Assembly (NCBI RefSeq): GCF_015487465.1
Contig: NZ_WFPS01000002.1
Coordinates: forward strand, 1-43,556
Direction: 5' to 3'
Origin: Persephonella sp.
GTDB lineage: Bacteria; Aquificota; Aquificia; Aquificales; Hydrogenothermaceae
Length of the DNA stretch: 43,556 bases
The translations under genes were made by a program, and so were the position numbers. The stretch's first letter is position 1. The number at the start of each line of letters is the position of its first letter. The notes under the pieces were generated by a model that saw only the letters and a list, made by a program, of their open reading frames with translations, was not told the DNA's origin and did no database searches. Below, in pieces: positions 35,310 to 42,202 of this stretch.

Positions 35310-35801
35310 CTAAAGCTCAGATTTTGAAAAGAAAATATGAACCAAAGGCATGTTTTTAAAAATCCTTACCGGATAGCTGTTTACGTTATGAACACACAAT
35401 GTCAAATTTCCCTCAAAACCATGCTCAACCCAGCCAGTATTTATCAGGTTTATACCTAACCTTGACAGCCTGAGCTTAGGCTGTAAATAGATAGAAATAT
35501 TTTCAGGTATAGAAACATATTCAAGGGTCTCAAAAATGTAAAAACCTCCCGGTTCTAAAACTATACCCTTTTCTGAAATATAATCCCTTTCAAGAATATT
35601 AAAATATGGGTTTTCAGGGTCAAGGATCTGTATCTCAGGCTGTAAATCCTCTGGAAACCTGTAAAATCTGTCTGAAAGTCTTAAATCAATATAAGAGCCG
35701 TGGAGCTGAAGCTCCACATCAAAAGGATCAATACTGATAGAACCTATTTTTATTAGCTGTATAATTTGGGGTTCTTTTAAAAGCAATTTATTTACCTGCA
35801 A
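35310..35801 (-). CDS. dCTP deaminase/dUTPase-fold protein with changed catalytic residues
   Basis: A 163-residue protein of the trimeric dCTP deaminase family. GSYIDLRLSDRF (35-46), ILEPGGFYIFETLEYVSIPENI and LRLSRLGINLINTGWVEHGFEGNLTLCVHN (111-139) align with the family blocks (S)SxDLRLG, SSLARLGL and AGWIDPGFEGxxTLELFN. Two changes stand out: the catalytic Glu of TLEL is Cys (C136), and the Asp of GWID is Glu (E126); the SSLAR loop is RLSR. Canonical deamination is therefore doubtful, but a nucleotide-binding role is possible. The start is a TTG inside the end of elbB (14-bp overlap). hom follows after 10 bp. Confidence 0.8.
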   Translation of the reverse strand: MQVNKLLLKEPQIIQLIKIGSISIDPFDVELQLHGSYIDLRLSDRFYRFPEDLQPEIQILDPENPYFNILERDYISEKGIVLEPGGFYIFETLEYVSIPENISIYLQPKLRLSRLGINLINTGWVEHGFEGNLTLCVHNVNSYPVRIFKNMPLVHIFFSKSEL

Positions 35802-36444
35802 GCCTAAGAACTTCTTTTACAAGTTTTTCTATTCCGTCTGCAACATCTTTTATCGTTTTTCCTTCCATGTAAGCAGGTGTTGAAACTATCTTATGCTCTT
35901 CATCAACAAGAGCTTCGGAAACAGGGCATACAAGATGTTGTTGACCCATAGCCTCAATAGCTTTTGCCACCTGCTCGTCGCTTCCTATCGTAAGTTTAAC
36001 CTTGGCTTCCCTTAAAGCTGCAGCCACTATAACAGGAGATATACACACAGCACCTATAGGCTTTCCCTTTTCAAACATCTCAACAAGAAGCCTCTTTACC
36101 TCTGGGATAACATCTGCCTCAGCACCTTTTTCAAGGAATGTGGAGAAGTTCTTCGCAACACCGTATCCTCCGGGCATAATAAGTGCATCTATATCGTCTG
36201 CAGAAACATCATTTATATCTTTTATCTCTCCCCTTGCTATCCTTGCCGCCTCAATAAGAACATTTCTTGTCTCGTCCATCTTTTCACCGTTTAGGTGATT
36301 GATCACTTCTTTTTGTGGAATATTTGGAGCCATACATACAATCTCTACACCTTCCCTGTCAAGAAAATAAAGGGTTAAGGTTGCCTCATGTATCTCTGCT
36401 CCATCAAAAACTCCACAACCTGAAAGGAGAACTCCTACCTTCAT
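35788..36444 (-). CDS. elbB: ElbB, DJ-1/PfpI-superfamily glyoxalase
   Basis: A 218-residue protein of the ElbB (isoprenoid biosynthesis-linked glyoxalase) group. KVGVLLSGCGVFDGAEIHEA (2-20), DALIMPGGYGVAKNFSTF and the nucleophile elbow GAVCISP with C134 are typical; GxAMGAxHxxC-like metal sites are absent. ElbB proteins show glyoxalase III-type activity, removing reactive glyoxals. The ATG at 36444 is chosen because GGGGGTGG precedes it and it gives the family length; an open frame continues 60 codons further upstream but runs through the atpC promoter region on the other strand. First gene of a six-gene leftward run. Confidence 0.92.
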   Translation of the reverse strand: MKVGVLLSGCGVFDGAEIHEATLTLYFLDREGVEIVCMAPNIPQKEVINHLNGEKMDETRNVLIEAARIARGEIKDINDVSADDIDALIMPGGYGVAKNFSTFLEKGAEADVIPEVKRLLVEMFEKGKPIGAVCISPVIVAAALREAKVKLTIGSDEQVAKAIEAMGQQHLVCPVSEALVDEEHKIVSTPAYMEGKTIKDVADGIEKLVKEVLRLAGK

Positions 36445-36516
36445 AATTCCACCCCCTGAAATTTGTTTCAATTTATTGTAAACTAAATTATTGAAAGAAT
36501 TAACAGGAGGCAAGGA

Positions 36517-36927
36517 ATGTATCAACTTGAGGTTGTTACACCTGAAGGAATAGTTTTTCAGGGAGAGGTTGAACAGACCGTAATAAATACATCCGACGGT
36601 GAGATCGGAATACTTGAAAACCACATGCTTCTTTTGACAAATGTAGTTCCCGGAAAACTTAGAATAGAAAGACCTGAAGAAGAACCAATGGAACTTGCTG
36701 TAACTTATGGAACTATTGATGTTAGAGGAGACAGGGTAATAGTTCTGGTTGAGGAAGCCTTTGAGTTTAGCGAGATAAATGTTGAGCAGGAAAAGAAAAC
36801 CCTTGAAGAAGCTGTTGCAAAGTTAGAACAGAAGGAGACTTTATCCCTTGAGGAAATTGAAAACTTTGAAAGAATGAAAGAAAGGGCTGAAGTTCTCCTT
36901 GAACTTGCAGGTGTAAAAGTCAGGTAA
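36517..36927 (+). CDS. atpC: F1Fo ATP synthase epsilon subunit
   Basis: A 136-residue protein. The N-terminal beta-sandwich (about 1-88; MYQLEVVTPEGIVFQGEVEQTVI, GEIGILENHMLLLTNVVPGKLRI) and the C-terminal helical hairpin (about 89-136) are the standard epsilon domains that link the rotor to regulation of ATP hydrolysis. AGGAGGC precedes the ATG. No other ATP synthase subunit gene is in the window: atpC stands apart, heading a run with an RNA methyltransferase. A split atp gene set is known in Aquifex-type genomes. Confidence 0.97.
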   Translation: MYQLEVVTPEGIVFQGEVEQTVINTSDGEIGILENHMLLLTNVVPGKLRIERPEEEPMELAVTYGTIDVRGDRVIVLVEEAFEFSEINVEQEKKTLEEAVAKLEQKETLSLEEIENFERMKERAEVLLELAGVKVR

Positions 36928-37674
36928 ATGGATATACAGCTAAAAGACGACGAGGTTCTTACCCCTTTTTTAAGGGGTAGGATTAAGATTATTCAGAGTA
37001 AAAAAGGCTATAGATTTAATATAGACAGTATTTTCCTTGCATCTTTTATAAATATTCCGGATAAAGATGCAAATCTGATTGATCTTGGAACAGGTTCTGG
37101 AATAATTTTAATTTTATTATCCCTTAAATACAGAAAGTTAAAACTTTTTGGTATTGAGCTCCAGGAAAGCCTTTTTTCTCAGGCATGGAGAAATCTACAA
37201 CTGAACAATGTTAAAGCCCAGCTTTTCAAAGGGGATATAAGAGAAATAAAAAGGATATTCAGATCAGAAACATTTGATTATGTGGTTTTTAATCCTCCAT
37301 ACCATATTCCTGAAAAAGAGGTTCAGCCTACAGAAAGAAATATTGCAAGGTATGAGATACAGGGAAACATAAAGGATTTTATTAAAGCTTCTTCATATCT
37401 TCTGAAGAATAAAGGAAGGCTATTTCTGATATTTCCTGTGGGAAGGCTGTCTGAGGTTTTATCCCTTATGAAAGAAAAAAACATTCAACCAAAAAGATAC
37501 AGATTTATTCACCCATCTTTAAAAGAAAATGCAACCCATGTCTTGATAGAGGGTATAAAAGGGGGAAATCCCAGAGGAGAAACTGTAGAAAAACCTCTCA
37601 TAGTTTATGACAATCCTGATAAAAAGGTTTACACATCTGAGGTAAATTTTTTACTTGAAAAATTCTGCGACTAA
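36928..37674 (+). CDS. TrmN6/YfiC-like N6-adenine methyltransferase
   Basis: A 248-residue class I methyltransferase. The SAM loop is LIDLGTGSGIILILL (50-64; LGTGSG at 53-58) and the amino-methyltransferase catalytic motif is NPPY (122-125, FNPPYHIPEKEV). N-terminal PFLRGRIKIIQSKKGYRFNIDSIFLA matches the YfiC/TrmN6 family, which makes m6A37 in tRNA-Val(1) in E. coli; a different RNA or protein target is possible. The ATG immediately follows the atpC TAA, so the two are co-transcribed. Confidence 0.88.
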   Translation: MDIQLKDDEVLTPFLRGRIKIIQSKKGYRFNIDSIFLASFINIPDKDANLIDLGTGSGIILILLSLKYRKLKLFGIELQESLFSQAWRNLQLNNVKAQLFKGDIREIKRIFRSETFDYVVFNPPYHIPEKEVQPTERNIARYEIQGNIKDFIKASSYLLKNKGRLFLIFPVGRLSEVLSLMKEKNIQPKRYRFIHPSLKENATHVLIEGIKGGNPRGETVEKPLIVYDNPDKKVYTSEVNFLLEKFCD

Positions 37675-37684
37675 GGAGAAAACG

Positions 37685-38005
37685 ATGAAAAAACTTGCTT
37701 TAATATCTTTTATTGAAGGAATATCCCTTATAGTTCTTGTTTTTATCGGTATGCCTCTGAAATATATCTGGGGGTATAAAATAGCCACACTGATTTTAGG
37801 TTCTATACACGGGACATTATGGCTTGCATTTCTTTATGTCCTATATGTCACATACAGAGAGTATAAATTTGATAAAGGTTTTATCCTCAAAATGCTTTTC
37901 TTCTCTGTAATTCCATTTGGATTGATACCAATGGAAAAATTAATTAAAGAATTTGATGATAAAATAAATAAAAAACAAGAGGAAGGAGAGTTTATCAATG
38001 CCTAA
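37685..38005 (+). CDS. DUF3817 small membrane protein
   Basis: A 106-residue membrane protein with three hydrophobic segments (about 4-22, 30-55 and 70-88). The pattern ALISFIEGISLIVLVFIGMPLKY, GYKIATLILGSIHGTLWLAFL and a C-terminal PFGLIPMEKLIKEF is that of DUF3817 proteins, whose function is unknown; the conserved EG near the start and the GxxHGxL(W) in the second helix are the landmarks. I chose the ATG at 37685, preceded by AAGGAGAA, over an upstream in-frame ATG at 37655 inside the methyltransferase gene. Overlaps gpmA by 8 bp. Confidence 0.82.
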   Translation: MKKLALISFIEGISLIVLVFIGMPLKYIWGYKIATLILGSIHGTLWLAFLYVLYVTYREYKFDKGFILKMLFFSVIPFGLIPMEKLIKEFDDKINKKQEEGEFINA

Positions 38006-38618
38006 ACTTGTTCTTGTCAGACACGGACAATCTATATGGAACCTCCAAAATAGGTTTACAGGGTGGATAGATGTTCCCCTAACAGAAAAAGGAAAGGAAG
38101 AAGCTTATAAAGCTGGAGAACTTCTTAAAGACATAAGGTTTGATGTCGCTTACACATCAATGCTCACAAGGGCTCAGGAAACACTCAGGATAATTCTTGA
38201 GACCATAGGACTTTTGATCCCCGTCATAAAAGATCAGGCACTTAACGAAAGACATTACGGGGCACTTCAGGGTCTCAACAAAGACAGGGCAAGAGAAAAA
38301 TGGGGTAAAGAGATTGTCCACCTGTGGAGAAGGAGCTACGACATACCTCCTCCTGAAGGTGAATCACTAAAAGACACAGCAGAAAGGACTATACCTTTTC
38401 TTGAAAGGGCAATAATGGGAGACATAAAAGATGGTAGAGATGTCCTTGTTGTTGCTCACGGGAACTCTTTAAGATCAATAGTTATGTATCTGGAAAAGCT
38501 TTCTCCTGATGAAATAATAAAAGTTGAAATACCAACAGGAACACCCATTGTTTATGAGCTTGACGAAAATGAAAATGTTATCAAAAAAGAGATAAGACAT
38601 TTAGAGGAAGAAAAATGA
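37998..38618 (+). CDS. gpmA: 2,3-bisphosphoglycerate-dependent phosphoglycerate mutase
   Basis: A 206-residue histidine phosphatase-superfamily enzyme. The phospho-acceptor motif is LVRHGQSIWN with H9. WIDVPLTEKGKEEA, TSMLTRAQETL, LNERHYGALQGLNKD (with the acid/base Glu) and VVAHGNSLRSIVMYL complete the dPGM set and separate it from broad-specificity phosphatases. It interconverts 3- and 2-phosphoglycerate. It is shorter than the E. coli enzyme (about 250 residues), as in many bacteria with a trimmed insert. GAAGGAG lies 8-10 nt before the ATG. tpiA follows with an ATGA overlap. Confidence 0.93.
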   Translation: MPKLVLVRHGQSIWNLQNRFTGWIDVPLTEKGKEEAYKAGELLKDIRFDVAYTSMLTRAQETLRIILETIGLLIPVIKDQALNERHYGALQGLNKDRAREKWGKEIVHLWRRSYDIPPPEGESLKDTAERTIPFLERAIMGDIKDGRDVLVVAHGNSLRSIVMYLEKLSPDEIIKVEIPTGTPIVYELDENENVIKKEIRHLEEEK

Positions 38619-39385
38619 GCTATCTTGTAGCTGCAAACTGGAAAATGAACAAAACTGTCGGAGATACCCTTGAGTATCTTGATCTTTTTCTCCCCTCTGT
38701 AAAAGATCTGATGAAGATAGAGATAATGATAGCCCCTTCTTTTACAGCTCTTTCCTCAGCTTCTATAAGACTTGATGCAGCAAAAAAAGAAGGAGAATAC
38801 AACGTTAAACTTGGTGCACAGAATATGCATTACTTGGAGAAGGGAGCTTTTACAGGAGAAATCTCACCTCTTATGCTGACAGAGCTTGATGTTGATTATG
38901 TGATACTCGGTCATTCTGAAAGAAGGCATATATTCGGTGAGAAGGACGACCTAATAAACAAAAAAGTTATTTCTGCTGTTGAACATGGGATAAGACCGAT
39001 ACTGTGTGTAGGGGAAACTATAGAAGAAAGAGAACAGGGTAAAACACTCTCTATTGTGGAAAGACAGATAAGAAACGGACTTGCAGGAGTAGAAAAAGAC
39101 ATAGTTTATATAGATATCGCCTACGAACCTGTATGGGCTATAGGAACAGGAGTTAACGCAACACCCCAGCAGGCTCAGGAAGTTCACAGATTTATAAGAT
39201 CATTAATAAATGAGATATCAAAAGGAAATGATCAAAAAACAAGGATACTTTACGGTGGAAGTGTTAACGAAAAAAATGCAAGAGACCTTATAAAAGAGCC
39301 GAACATTGACGGTTTTCTTGTTGGAACGGCAAGTCTTGACCCCGAAAGGTTTTACAAAATAATAACGGAAGTTATGGAGGTTTAA
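38615..39385 (+). CDS. tpiA: triosephosphate isomerase
   Basis: A 256-residue TIM barrel. The substrate-binding lysine is K10 (NWKMN), the catalytic His lies in VILGHSERR, the catalytic Glu in IAYEPVWAIGTG, and the phosphate loop GGSVNEKNA and DGFLVGTASL close the barrel. It interconverts dihydroxyacetone phosphate and glyceraldehyde-3-phosphate. Starts inside the gpmA stop (ATGA) and is followed after 1 bp by secG, an order (tpiA-secG) seen in many bacteria. Confidence 0.98.
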   Translation: MSYLVAANWKMNKTVGDTLEYLDLFLPSVKDLMKIEIMIAPSFTALSSASIRLDAAKKEGEYNVKLGAQNMHYLEKGAFTGEISPLMLTELDVDYVILGHSERRHIFGEKDDLINKKVISAVEHGIRPILCVGETIEEREQGKTLSIVERQIRNGLAGVEKDIVYIDIAYEPVWAIGTGVNATPQQAQEVHRFIRSLINEISKGNDQKTRILYGGSVNEKNARDLIKEPNIDGFLVGTASLDPERFYKIITEVMEV

Positions 39386-39386
39386 G

Positions 39387-39689
39387 ATGGATATTCTTTT
39401 TACTGTTCTTTCTATTTTGCTGATAATAGATGCTGTTCTTCTGATAATTATAGTTCTTATGCAAAAAACTAAAGGTGCAGAGATAGGGGCTATATTTGGA
39501 TCAGGTGCCGCAGCAGCCGTATTAGGAGCCGGTGCTTCAAACATTCTTACCAAAATAACATACTGGTTAGGTGGATTATTTATGTTTCTGGTTTTTGCCC
39601 TTTCTTTTATACATCACAAATCAGTTAAAAGTTCTTCAGTTATCAGTGATCTACCTGAAACACAGCAAACACAGCAAAAGCAAAAGTGA
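39387..39689 (+). CDS. secG: preprotein translocase subunit SecG
   Basis: A 100-residue membrane protein with two hydrophobic helices (about 3-24 and 53-74) joined by the Gly/Ala-rich loop GAEIGAIFGSGAAAAVLGAGASNILTKIT, the SecG signature in which the GA(A/S)xxxFG pattern is conserved. A polar Gln-rich tail follows. SecG supports SecYE-mediated export. GGAGG lies in the tpiA end, 5 nt before the ATG; position directly after tpiA is characteristic. Confidence 0.95.
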   Translation: MDILFTVLSILLIIDAVLLIIIVLMQKTKGAEIGAIFGSGAAAAVLGAGASNILTKITYWLGGLFMFLVFALSFIHHKSVKSSSVISDLPETQQTQQKQK

Positions 39690-39696
39690 GGTAAAA

Positions 39697-40296
39697 ATGA
39701 AGTTCCTCCTGATCAGTTTTTTAACAGCATTTTTTTTCTGTATCTCATACGGGCAGACACTTGAAGAAAGAATTAACATACTTGAACAAAAAGTAAAACA
39801 GCTTGAAGAAAGATTAAACAGAATTGAGGGAAAAAAGAAAAAAATAGAGGTTATATCCCCATCTGAAGATATAATAACGGCAGATGAAAACCAAAAGATT
39901 ATTACATACAAAGTTTTGTCAAAAAAGTTCAACCCTATGAAACTCAAAGAAAGCTTGTGGCAGAGATCTGATCAGATAATTCTGAAAATGGTTTTCAAAA
40001 ACAACACAAACAAAGAAATAAATAACATAAAAGGAAAGGTTGTTATATACGACAAAAATGGAAACAAGCTGATGGAAAAAACAGTTAATATAAATAAAGC
40101 ACTCAACTTTTTCAAAGGAATGGAAATAAAACCTGATGAAGAGGTAAAGATAAATATTGAGTTTGATTATGATAATAAAAATGAAAAACACAAAAAGGTA
40201 AAAGAGCTTCCTCTAAACCAGCTTGTTGTAAAATTTTATCCTACAAAAATTGAATTTTCCGATGGAACAACAAAATACGTGAGGTACAGCCAGTAG
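39697..40296 (+). CDS. periplasmic coiled-coil protein, unrecognised
   Basis: A 199-residue protein: signal peptide (about 1-19, ending SYGQ), a short coiled coil with clear heptads (LEERINILEQKVKQLEERLNRIEG, about 21-45), a Lys-rich hinge, and a beta-rich domain (about 75-195) with KNNTNKEINNIKGKVVIYDKNGN that looks like an immunoglobulin-like fold. No family name can be given. The coiled coil probably makes it a trimer or dimer. I chose the ATG at 39697, 8 bp after secG, because it begins a good signal peptide and follows GAGGT; the frame upstream only overlaps secG. The SPOUT methylase gene starts right after its stop. Confidence 0.75.
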   Translation: MKFLLISFLTAFFFCISYGQTLEERINILEQKVKQLEERLNRIEGKKKKIEVISPSEDIITADENQKIITYKVLSKKFNPMKLKESLWQRSDQIILKMVFKNNTNKEINNIKGKVVIYDKNGNKLMEKTVNINKALNFFKGMEIKPDEEVKINIEFDYDNKNEKHKKVKELPLNQLVVKFYPTKIEFSDGTTKYVRYSQ

Positions 40297-40866
40297 ATGA
40301 AAAACAGCCATGTTTTTATATCTGTTGTACATTATCCAGCAGTTAACAAAGATAAAAAATGGGTTGTAACGTCTTTTACAACACTTGATTTTCACGATGT
40401 GGCAAGGCCTGCAAGAACCTATGAGCTTGGAGGTTATTTTATTGTTCAGCCCCTTGAGGCTCAGCAGTTTGTTATATCAGAGCAGATAAAATACTGGACT
40501 GAAGGGTTTGGATCAAAATTCAATCCAAGAAGATCAGAGGCTGCAAAACTTGTAAGGCTTGTTTCATCTATCACAGAGGCTATTGAAAAAATAAAAGAAG
40601 AGACCGGGAAAACTCCAAAGCTGATAGCAACATCAGCAAAAAAATATCCACAAACAGTTTCGTATAAAGAGATGTCCGAGATTATACGAAAAGGGGATAA
40701 TGCATTTTTAATACTTTTAGGAACAGGTTGGGGTATGCCTGAAGAACTTGTCCAGAGCTGTGATTACGTTCTTGAACCAATTTTAGGAGCAGGAGATTAC
40801 AACCACCTGTCGGTTAGAAATGCATCAGCGATAATACTGGACAGACTATTCTCACCAAACAGGTAG
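40297..40866 (+). CDS. SPOUT-fold RNA methyltransferase (Aq_054-type RNA_Me_trans family)
   Basis: A 189-residue protein. The N-terminal part carries VHYPAVNKDKKWVVTSFTTLDFHDVARPARTYELGGYFIVQP. The C-terminal knot region has ILLGTGWGMPEEL and DYVLEPILGAGDYNHLSVRNASAIILDRL, matching the family (PF09936) named after the Aquifex aeolicus protein aq_054, related to TrmD. It probably methylates RNA with SAM bound at the trefoil knot; the target is not known. In other genomes it is often adjacent to or fused with trmD, which is not here. The ATG directly follows the stop of the preceding gene. Confidence 0.85.
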   Translation: MKNSHVFISVVHYPAVNKDKKWVVTSFTTLDFHDVARPARTYELGGYFIVQPLEAQQFVISEQIKYWTEGFGSKFNPRRSEAAKLVRLVSSITEAIEKIKEETGKTPKLIATSAKKYPQTVSYKEMSEIIRKGDNAFLILLGTGWGMPEELVQSCDYVLEPILGAGDYNHLSVRNASAIILDRLFSPNR

Positions 40867-40870
40867 GCTG

Positions 40871-41935
40871 ATGCTTTACCACCTTTTATACCAATACTTT
40901 GATATTAATTTATTCAAATATATAACCTTTAGAGGGTTTTATGCCCTAATTACGTCATTTTTGATCTCTCTGATTATTGGACCATACATAATATCAAGAC
41001 TAAAAATATTTCAGAAAAAAGAAGGTGGGTATGTAAGAGAATTTACCCCTAATGGACATGAGCTCAAAAAACATACACCAACAATGGGAGGAATACTTAT
41101 TGTCCTTTCTGTCCTGATTTCTGCCCTTTTGTGGTGCAGGCTTGATAACTTTTATGTCTGGATAACTGTCTTCACTATGCTTTCTTTTGCCCTTCTTGGC
41201 GGCTGGGACGACTACAAAAAGATAAAAACAAAAAAAGGAATTTCCTCAAAAACAAAATTTGTTTTCCAGATCACTTTGGCATCTTTTGTAGCTGTCTGCC
41301 TTTATCTTTACCCTGATTTTAACTCTGTTCTTTATTTGCCCTTTTTAAAAAATGTTTATATTGATCTTGGGATTTTTTACATTCTTTTTATGGTCTTTGT
41401 TATTGTTGGGACATCAAATGCGGTAAATCTTACAGATGGACTTGATGGACTTGCGATAGGTCCTTCCCTTATTGCGATAGCTTCATTTGCATTTTTTGCT
41501 TATGTTGCCGGTCATTCAAAGCTTGCAGGATATCTGCACCTTCCACACATAGCCGGAAGCGGTGAGTTAACTGTTTTTATGATGGCATTCTTAGGTGCCG
41601 GACTTGGTTTCTTATGGTTTAACTCATTCCCTGCCGAAGTTTTTATGGGAGATGCCGGATCCCTTTCAATAGGTGCTGTTCTTGGAACTGTCGCTATAAT
41701 TACAAAACAGGAAATCGTTCTGGCTATTGTGGGAGGAATATTTGTTGTGGAAACACTTTCTGTAATACTTCAGGTTGCCTATTTTAAAATGACAGGAAAA
41801 AGGCTTTTTTTAATGGCACCGATCCACCATCATTTTGAGAAAAAGGGTATAGAAGAGCCTAAAATAGTCACAAGAGTATGGATAATATCCATTTTACTCG
41901 CAATAATAGCTCTTTCAACATTAAAGATCAGGTAG
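40871..41935 (+). CDS. mraY: phospho-N-acetylmuramoyl-pentapeptide transferase
   Basis: A 354-residue polytopic membrane enzyme that makes lipid I from UDP-MurNAc-pentapeptide and undecaprenyl phosphate. About ten membrane helices are present. Family motifs: TPTMGGILI near residue 73, the DDY of GGWDDYKKIK, NLTDGLDGLAIG, EVFMGDAGSLSIGA (catalytic Asp/Mg2+ site) and the APIHHHFEKKGI HHH box. Length is normal. It is separated from the other wall/division genes (ftsI, rsmH) by 36 kb, showing a dispersed dcw set. It is the last gene before the CRISPR leader. Confidence 0.97.
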   Translation: MLYHLLYQYFDINLFKYITFRGFYALITSFLISLIIGPYIISRLKIFQKKEGGYVREFTPNGHELKKHTPTMGGILIVLSVLISALLWCRLDNFYVWITVFTMLSFALLGGWDDYKKIKTKKGISSKTKFVFQITLASFVAVCLYLYPDFNSVLYLPFLKNVYIDLGIFYILFMVFVIVGTSNAVNLTDGLDGLAIGPSLIAIASFAFFAYVAGHSKLAGYLHLPHIAGSGELTVFMMAFLGAGLGFLWFNSFPAEVFMGDAGSLSIGAVLGTVAIITKQEIVLAIVGGIFVVETLSVILQVAYFKMTGKRLFLMAPIHHHFEKKGIEEPKIVTRVWIISILLAIIALSTLKIR

Positions 41936-41970
41936 ATTAGGGTTTTTACAAAGTGTCAAAATTTGAGTCT

Positions 41971-42086
41971 GTCGATCGCAGATTTTTAGGGCTTAATTGA
42001 GACAGGATCTCACAGGAAATCTGGCTAAAATTTGGAGATTATTTAAGAATATCAATGGTTTGTCGATCCCCGGGGATTTTTGCGGG
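41971..42086. repeat. duplicated leader motif GTCGATC...GATTTTT..GGG
   Basis: Copy A at 41971-41991 and copy B at 42062-42086 share GTCGATC, then GATTTTT, then GGG, followed in both by a run ending in GGGAAAT or AGGAAAT. Copies begin 91 bp apart. Copy B carries an insertion that makes ATCCCCGGGGAT, a perfect 12-bp palindrome (42066-42077). The likeness suggests duplicated binding sites or an ancestral duplication in the leader. Confidence 0.5.
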
Positions 42087-42140
42087 ATTAGAGGTTGACG
42101 GGAAATTAACTCAATTTGACAGGGGTTAGAAATTTTCGTA

Positions 42141-42199
42141 TATTTAGTTTCAGTAAGATGTTTCAATGGCTATATGACAAATGAATATGAAACTAAATA
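42141..42199. repeat. perfect 12-bp inverted repeat beside the first CRISPR repeat
   Basis: TATTTAGTTTCA (42141-42152) and TGAAACTAAATA (42188-42199) are exact inverse complements, separated by 35 bp. The right arm ends 3 bp before the first repeat. Inside the loop, GTTTCAAT (42160-42167) is the reverse complement of the last eight bases of the CRISPR repeat (ATTGAAAC). The element could be a leader-anchoring sequence for spacer integration or a fold in pre-crRNA. Confidence 0.6.
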
Positions 42200-42202
42200 A
42201 AG

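Larger units (their letters stand above)
41936..42202 (+). promoter_or_regulatory. CRISPR leader
   Basis: This 267-bp gene-free stretch between mraY and the first repeat lies on the side expected for the leader given the repeat orientation. It is mostly AT-rich, but contains an atypical GC-rich core and several structured elements listed separately: a duplicated GTCGATC-type motif, a 12-bp palindrome and a 12-bp inverted repeat ending at 42199. It should contain the pre-crRNA promoter and the adaptation signals. A TATA-like stretch is near 42140, but I cannot fix the start site. Confidence 0.75.

Noticed and set aside
36466-36496. Inverted repeat TTTCAAT/ATTGAAA between elbB and atpC
   Set aside because: The arms are only 7 bp, AT-rich and 17 bp apart in an AT-rich promoter region, so chance is likely. 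Its likeness to the CRISPR handle is also probably chance.
36445-36624. Longer ElbB with a 60-residue N-terminal extension
   Set aside because: The extension covers the atpC upstream region and start on the other strand and is unlike the family. A good ribosome-binding site precedes the ATG at 36444.
39571-39696. Upstream extension of the periplasmic coiled-coil protein
   Set aside because: It overlaps secG in another frame, while the ATG at 39697 starts a clean signal peptide after GAGGT.
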